Part shown: piece after piece, positions 57,001-64,000 of the stretch
How the letters are laid out: every line of letters begins with the position of its first letter
Position numbering within the stretch: position 1 is the first letter of the stretch
DNA from: Syngnathus acus
Lineage: Eukaryota > Chordata > Actinopteri > Syngnathiformes > Syngnathidae
Assembly (NCBI RefSeq): GCF_901709675.1
Contig: NC_051100.1
Location: 8,466,786-8,530,785, forward strand
Length of the DNA stretch: 64,000 nucleotides
Direction of reading: 5' to 3'
Notes under the pieces: generated by a model
The model's input: the letters and a program-made list of their open reading frames with translations, nothing else
Database searches by the model: none
Told to the model about the DNA's origin: nothing
Made by a program: the position numbers and the translations under genes

Positions 57001-60000
57001 AAAGAAAGCCTAGAAGCATCTGAATGTGAATTCAAGAAATCAAAAAATGAAGGTGGTTGGTCATTAGGATGAAGGTGAAGTGCTTTTTCTCTTTTGTATT
57101 CCTATTTGCACTTTAACCAAGCCAAATTATATTCATCAAGAGGTGCCAAAATTCAACAACTTGAGGTGTCAATTACTTCAATAATCGAGAAATCGTTTCG
57201 AGCCATTGTTGAACTTAAATTGTCCAAATCCTCTCATTTCAGCCTTGCCACGCAGTAACTATTCTTTGATTTGTATACTCCACCATGAAAGCAGACCGAC
57301 TATCTTTTGTGTTTAATACAGGCATGTTTTATCTTAATCAAAATAAGACATTTACAAATATCAGTTTTTACTTTGGAAAACAATAACTGAAGTACAACAA
57401 TCTATGTGGTGTATTATTTTCTAATTTGTTGTTTAGTTGTTTTTATAACTAAACAATATCAAATACACAGCAATCATTAGTTGATAACGAATAATCAGAA
57501 AAAATGCTTTTGGAAACTCAAATTATTGATTCTAAAAATAAAAAATGATTGTATCCAAATATGAGTTTATTCAATAGAAGGCTACTCGCATACTAAAGTA
57601 TTAAATAGCTGCAGGCTGCCCTACAGCTCCCCGTTATATTGTCATAACTTAAAGATTTGAATCTTGAGGAGTGCTGTAATGTTAAATGGACCAGTCCCAT
57701 CTTTCTTGGATCATTCAACATCATCATCTCCGTCTGACACTTTGCAAGCTGACTCTGATGTTAGACAAAAGCCAGCATAGAGAAAAGTGTGTCGCCAAAG
57801 TTTTACAATTTAGACTTTAACAGATTGCTTACATTAGTTATGCACATATAACTTGATTGGGAGTAGCACCTCATCCCCCTCCACTCTCGCTTCTTTCTGA
57901 GTGGTGGATGCGAGACGCTGCTGATTAGGGCACGCCTCACTGACAGCAGTGATGTGACCGTTTCCTTGATTGAGTCGAAGGCAAGAAGAGAAACACAATG
58001 GGTCTTTGTCTCATCACCCCGGGCGTAATTAACAGGGTTTATTTAATTGACAGTGCGACGTTATACCCAGGCAGGATTTGGCAGCTTTTGTGCAACTAGT
58101 TTGCTTATTCTAGCACTGCTGGAGATGTTATGTTATGAAAGTACAAAAAGAAATCTCTATCCTCGTTTTTTAAACCAAAACATGCAAACGTGTTGAAAAC
58201 ATAAATAACAAACCGATGAATTTTTGGAAGGCTGTAGACCCGAGCTGACAACAGTCCAAAAGAAAATAGCACGGCAATGCTTGTTGTTTGCGGTATTTGG
58301 AGGTATATGAGATTGTGGTGGGAGGAGGGTTTCTAGACCAGACGGGTGCGTGACCCTCGAGATAAGGTTTCAGTGTTTGCTAGGAGGCTGGTCTGTCCTT
58401 TGGAAAACTAACCTCTGATTCGAGTCAAAGTGCAGTTTGAAACTATAAAGTCTGTGCCCAACTCAATCTTTCCTGTGTTACTTTTGTTTGCCTGTGTGAG
58501 ACTTACAGGCCCGTAGCATTGTGTAAACGTTTGCCCTCTTGTTGCGCCAGTTCACTCTTGGTTTTGAGCTGGCCCGACTCTGAGTGCTCTCTGAAAATGG
58601 ACTTCCTCAACGGGCAGGAGGTGTTTCCTTCCCTCCTGGTCGTCTGTAGTTGCGTAGTGAATATTGAGAGATTAGAAATGGGAGGTGGAGGGGGGAGAAA
58701 AAGACAAAACAACTGCTTCTTTGTGTGTGAGCAAGCTTTTTTTTATTCACTCTTACCACCATCACAGAGTGGATTGTTTTAATCTACGTAGTAGGTTTTT
58801 ATTTCCAAATAAAATGGTACTTTATAAGTGTCGTGAGAGGAGCCTTCTCTTTGATTGTTTTAAAGCATACAGAGCAGCGTTACACTCCAATCGTCTAATT
58901 CAGGTTTTTATTCACAGGATAGGCTGAAACATCACGGAGGGTTTCAAATAACAGCCATTGGGGTTTTGCGACACACCTTTGTGTACCGAGAAGTGGAACT
59001 GGTTTGTGTCGACTGGTTTAGTTAGTAGCCGTGATCAGGGTGTGGTTCAGCGGTGTATAAACGCAAGCATCGGTTCTAAAATTAATTTCCTCAAAATCCT
59101 ATCTTGTATAGCTATATAATGAGAAACTGTGCGTGAAGTATGCACTCACTGGAACTTAGCAGCATGTCATCCAGGTTGGCTGCCGCTTTTCCCGCCCCTC
59201 TTTGTCAGACAGGTTTTGTGGAGAACAGCGCGAGACTGCTGTCCTCAGCAGTTTCCGCCTGTATTGATCTCCCCACATCAGCTCTCTCTTCATGCACAGA
59301 CATGAGCGCAACCACGCAGGCTGCCGTGGCAACTGATTCCTGAAAGTCAGATCTGCTTGCCTGAGATCATCGCTGACGCGGCCGCCGTGGTCTCCCGTTT
59401 ACGTTCTGCCGTCTATGCGACACGTCAGTGTGCTTGATCCGCCACTTAAAGCTAGCAGTGTGTCTTTGTGTCATTTTTGAATAGGCTAAGTGCTTAACGG
59501 GATAAAAGAGCATTTTGAAAGGGGGGGAAAAAATTGCCTCGGCACCTGCTGTTTGTCCCCGCCTGTTTGCACATGATTATGATGCGGCTCATGGCACGCG
59601 GGGCTATTTTAACTTGCAGATGAGCCATCAGGTCAGCGCCATTCCAGCTTTGGTGTATTTTCAACGATGACCTGCAGTCAACAGGCAAGGTCCATTCATC
59701 GCATTGGCTTCACTCTTATAACATTAATGGTTGGAGTCTGACCTTCCTCTAAAGGCTTTTGAATAGAGTTGTGTTTACATTCCAATGTCAGTCCTCTTGG
59801 AGGTACCAGTCAGGAACTATGGGCGGTCGAGACTAAGATGGAAAGTGGCCAGTGTTCTGACTCTTTAACCAGGCCATGACTTGTTTTCTTCTCCAAGTAA
59901 CAGGTTTTCCTTCTTGTAAACAAATGTCAACAGAATTCAGTCACAATTCTGGCGCCACACCTGTGCCATGTGGTTGACTGTCACCTTAATGGCTGTCAGT

Positions 60001-62261
60001 GGAATGTTTTGGGTAAGATAATTCGTATGCCATGATTACCCGTTGATTGGAAAGAGCAGTCTCAATCAGGACATCACTGTTTATCAGTAAGCAGAATTAT
60101 CCAATTTGTAGGAGCAGTTCCTTTCATTTTCGAGTCTATTTTAGAATTTCTCCACGTGTCCTCGGGCCGCCGACTCATTAGTTTAGGTAGTAACGTGATA
60201 GATAGGCAACCTCGAAAACCAGCTATGTTTAGTCATAAATGTTTAGAAGAATGATTGTCATATTCCTCATAGGGTTTATAAGCTTGTTACTCGCTATATT
60301 GGAAAAGGACTTGCACACCTTAGGGTTGAAGTAAAAAAAAAAAAAGTGTGGGAGGTCAGTATTGGAAAGAACATGCCTTAAAACTTCAGATCGGAACCCC
60401 AAAAATTTGATCGGGGCATCGCGAGTAAAAAGTAAAAGTAAAAACGATACAGTAATGCAGAAAAACTCAGACATATTATTATATTAATTTTAACCAAACA
60501 TCCATATTGCTAAGGCAAAACCAGAACGGATTATTTGCATTTCCATTTCTGTCAATAAGAAATACTACCTCACTTTATGAACGTTTGGGTTTTAAACTGA
60601 GCCACTGAACAAAATAAATTCATAACCGTGTTAAATAAAGAGTAAAAAAATAAATAAAAGATGATCATCAAGTTCCCGTCAAAACTATATGATAGCATTC
60701 TTGGAAGTGTACCTCCCCATCTTTATAAATAATACACATTGATGCATCACAAACTGTAAACTGCAATCTGCACAGATCCAATCGATCAATCCTATGCGTG
60801 ATGAAAAAAAAGCCTCCTTGACAGAGGTATCAAATCCACTGCAAGAACCCTGAAAGATGGAATAACCCATGATTCAATCTGAAGAAAATTGGAATTGTCG
60901 TATGTTCCTCCACGCTCATTGAGGGTTCGATGGTAATTTATTAAATGCCCCTTTCCTTTCATTCTTGTTACCACTGGCTGACGTTGACTTGTGTATGCGC
61001 GTGCATACACTCTCTCTCCCGCCTCGTTCTACGGCCAAACACTCTTTGGTCTGACCCAATTCCTGTCTTGTCACATAAATGAAAAGAAACGCCTATCTGA
61101 CAGATTATACTATGTCCCCGTGCATGGCTACGTTGGTTCACATTCACACATCGCCGCACTCAAGAAGCATCTGGTGTCCACAGTCAGGTGCTGCGGCATT
61201 TCCTGTGCTGTAATATGTTGGAGACAGCCAACATGGATTACTCATTTGTGAAATTTCTGCACTTAATTGAAAGGACGGCGTGGTTGTCATGGTGACGCCC
61301 AAGACTTAGAGCTTGTTGTGAGCTGAGCCCAAGATTAATCTCTTTGTACACTTGGCTTCACCAGTGTACAATGCGCTTATTTGTATTTCTTTGGAGAATA
61401 CATTCAAGCATACAGTAGATGTTAATATTAACGTAGGGCACGATACGACTGGCATTTTCAAGGAAGGCCAAATTTCACATGACCAGCCGGAATCTTGTAT
61501 GTATGAGGAATTTGTAAGAAACTGAGCCAAACACATTTTTTTGCTGCTGCCGGTGAAAAGCAACGAGAGCTATTGCTTCCTTCTCAGCTGTGCTCACTGT
61601 TACACCGATCAAGCAATTTAAAGGAGAAATATGTCTACTTGGCTTTTACCAAGGCATTTTTATTATTGTGCTTTCGAGGAAAGGAAAACAGTTGGTTGCT
61701 TCAGAAGGGCCATCATCTCATTTGATGTACTTTGGTTCAATCGACAGTCATTTACATTAGTTTGTGAAATTTCCTTTAAATTGTAAGAGAATAGAAGACT
61801 TCCAGGACTGTACACTTTTCATAATCCTGAAAGTGACAAATTGCAACTTGATTCTTGCATAATGTGGATTAGCCTGTAACGAGCCTCGCGCAGTAAGGTG
61901 GAGGCAGTCATTTGATTCCAGCAGTCAATGGCGGGTTTCATGCTCATTTACACATAACGAGCAGCAGGGTCTTGCCTGAAATGAGGTGGGCGTCAATAAG
62001 TGGAGTCTTAAGTCCGCTCAGTTGCTTGAGAGGATCTCATTGAAAGTCCTTGGCTAAAGTCAAGGGGCGGAGAGCTAAGAGGCTCTCCGTCCTTGCCAAG
62101 CGTGGAGGAGAATGGCTGGGAAGTACAGTTGAGATGCAAAAGAAAGACCACAAGTATGCTTGGCTCCAAGAAAGACAATGTGGCCAGTAACGGCAACTTT
62201 AAAAGTCTTTCTGATTAATCACGTGTAACCTAATTGATATAAATCTCCTCTTTTTCCGCAG
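54070..62261 (+). other. foxn2: Probable first intron of foxn2 (8.2 kb)
   Basis: Bounded by donor gtgagt at 54070 and the acceptor tttttccgcag ending at 62261. No recognisable coding exon inside. C- and G-runs occur near 56286-56297 and 58684-58697. Additional non-coding 5' exons could be hidden here. Confidence 0.5.
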
Positions 62262-62275
62262 ACCTCTTTGATTTA

Positions 62276-62839
62276 ATGGGTCCAATTATTGGGATGTCAC
62301 CAGACAAGAAAACGGAAATTCCGGGTACGCAAGAGGAGCGGACATGGCTTCGAGGTGTTTGTGGAGTCGGAACACTGCCCGAGGCGGAGTGCGCTTCCAG
62401 CCCCCTTGCGACCAGCGTGGACCGAGCCGGCGGTGCCGAAGACGAAGAACTCACCAACCTCAACTGGCTTCATGAGAACCTGCTTCAGAACTTCACGTTG
62501 GGAGGTCCTGAAGCGCAACCCAGTGGGAGCCCTCTCTTTGACATCGAAGGAGACTACGGATCCAACCAGGGAACTTCATCCTCGTCCACAGCCTCAACTC
62601 ACAGTAGGGGTAGAGAGCGGGACTCCTTGAAGTCCAAGCCCCCATTTTCTTTTTCGCTCCTCATTTACATGGCCATTGAGCAGTCTCCCAGCAAATCTTT
62701 ACCCGTCAAAGAAATCTATGGCTGGATTCTTGAGCACTTCCCTTACTTCTCCAATGCTCCCACCGGATGGAAGAACTCAGTGCGTCACAATCTCTCCCTG
62801 AATAAATGCTTCCGCAAGGTCGAAAGGAGTTTAGGAAAG
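62276..62839 (+). CDS. foxn2: foxn2: forkhead box N2 transcription factor, first coding exon (gene continues past window)
   Basis: 188 codons from ATG 62276 to the donor gtatgt at 62840. FOXN2 is a nuclear forkhead transcription factor. The start [12 protein letters not shown] matches the family N-terminus, and the acceptor lies 14 bases upstream at 62261. A conserved acidic motif ([13 protein letters not shown]) is near residue 60. The forkhead begins at about residue 121 ([18 protein letters not shown]) and includes the recognition helix [17 protein letters not shown]. The exon ends in ERSLGK, just where the family's intron divides the wing (next exon normally begins VNGKGSLW). That next exon was not found before 64000, so the rest of the protein, including most of wing 1 and the C-terminal region, lies outside. 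No frame problem was seen. Confidence 0.95.
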
Positions 62840-64000
62840 GTATGTCTTAAAGCTGCTTTCTCATTCTACGCACTTTCAGACAAGCACGGTCCAATCATTA
62901 TACTATGCTAAATATGTTGTATTTCAAATTTCAGTTGCCAAAATAAGCAAATCCCTAAATAGTGTGGTTGATGTGACAAACGTGCAGGTCTGCCACATAA
63001 TGGCCGCTACAGCGATAAGACTGGAATTTCATCCAGGTCATAGCTACAAAGGAAATGCAAACAAAGCACAGTATTTTGTATGCGCAAGGTATGCAACTCT
63101 AGACCCAGAAATTGAGCGAATGAAGGTTGGAAAAGTCCTCTTATCATTGTCATCCCAAGGCAAAGTGATTACTAAGGAGCCATTTATCACGGCGCTCTAT
63201 TAAGCAGTGTAGATCGAGTAAATGTAGAAAAGTCTTATCAGTATATTTACAAATATTTTCATTTTCTAAATCTAGTTAACTGTTGATTTGAAAAACAGTT
63301 CGATGACAGCTATGTCCGCAAAAAGGTGATTATTTTAAATCACGTGGCTAAGTAGGACACTAGAAATTGAAGTGAGTGCTGGTGCTATGGTCTGCAATAA
63401 ACAATATTCTGCCTTGCTGTGTGATAGTATAAGAGACATTGGTTAAGTCTAAAAGCACTAAAAACGGTGAGTCATAATGTGTAGTAAAGCAACGCCTTGG
63501 TCTCCTATGATGAAAAACAAAAGCCTGGTTGTGATATTCAAACTGTGACACAATAATTTCGCAGTTTTTGATTTTCTAAGCAACAAATAAGTATAGTTGT
63601 TGACTCTATAGCTGCTAGAGCGCTCATGCTCCATAGTAGAACGTTTGCTCGTATCCAGTGTTGGCCCAATTTGTGACACAGACTGTGTTACGTAGATCCA
63701 GATAGGGACACAATGGTTGCCATATTGAGCTTCAGTATGAGTTTGGACTTGTGACCGGTAGAACCCGTAGTGCCAGGTCTGTCCATGGCTACAATGTGCT
63801 ATTTTTGCACCACCGTAGGAGATAGGGGCAGGTTAGCACTCTGCGAGGCGCAACACGGAGTAGCGCAAGTCGCTCAGCATGCAGGTGCGCAGTGTGAGCA
63901 CTTCGTCTGCTGACAGATCAGCGGCAGTTTCACATGACACTGGCTGGTGGTTTCCGTTGCCATGGAGACATTTCCTTCTTCCTGCATCGGGGACGGGCTT
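62840..64000 (+). other. foxn2: foxn2 intron (incomplete)
   Basis: No sequence encoding the expected continuation of the forkhead is visible in any frame. It appears to be intron up to the window edge, with no recognisable repeats or other genes. Confidence 0.75.

Noticed and set aside
62840-64000. Next foxn2 exon (VNGKGSLW...)
   Set aside because: No frame in this stretch encodes the expected forkhead wing sequence, so it must lie beyond the window.

Overview
This window is vertebrate nuclear DNA, almost certainly from a teleost fish. The genes are split by GT-AG introns, the proteins align residue by residue with vertebrate families, several introns are very short (64-130 bp), and the intergenic DNA carries fish-type repeats: a hAT-like miniature element, a dispersed 'CCATCCATTTTCTGAACCGCTT' repeat and many microsatellites. 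The wording of that dispersed repeat reminds me of seahorse/pipefish genomes, but this is a weak inference from memory. No bacterial, viral or organellar genes were recognised.

Four genes are supported, left to right: kcnk12 (THIK-2 two-pore potassium channel, + strand, coding exons 8672-9011 and 21309-22180); msh6 (mismatch-repair MutS homologue, + strand, ten exons, 30363-35988); fbxo11 (F-box/beta-helix/UBR-box SCF ubiquitin ligase subunit, - strand, 22 coding exons, 44829-37429); and foxn2 (forkhead factor, + strand, first coding exon 62276-62839, continuing past the window). This matches the vertebrate KCNK12-MSH6-FBXO11-FOXN2 neighbourhood. msh6 and fbxo11 converge tail to tail, fbxo11 and foxn2 diverge. 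They are unrelated single-gene units, not an operon-like system.

Region by region: 1-8.1 kb is gene-free flank; 8.1-22.9 kb is kcnk12 with a 12.3-kb intron; 22.9-30.1 kb is gene-free and may hold regulatory DNA; 30.1-37.4 kb is msh6 plus the two convergent 3' UTRs; 37.4-44.85 kb is fbxo11; 44.85-53.7 kb is the divergent intergenic region; 53.7-64 kb is the foxn2 promoter, a long first intron, the first coding exon and the start of the next intron.

The most striking observation is in msh6. The reading frame is broken by six single-base indels packed into about 270 bp of exon 4, plus one more in exon 1. All other msh6 exons, every splice phase, and all of kcnk12 and fbxo11 are intact. Correcting the seven sites gives exactly 1,372 codons, close to the human 1,360 residues. 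Five of the six exon-4 events are missing bases in G or C runs, so a local consensus error is more likely than a dead gene, but this needs reads. Other points are a THIK-2 N-terminus without the arginine ER-retention motif known in mammals, a near-palindromic shared poly(A) signal between msh6 and fbxo11, a possible foxn2 upstream ORF whose stop overlaps the foxn2 start, and a C28 tract beside an fbxo11 splice acceptor. I found no evidence of a wholly new biological system.
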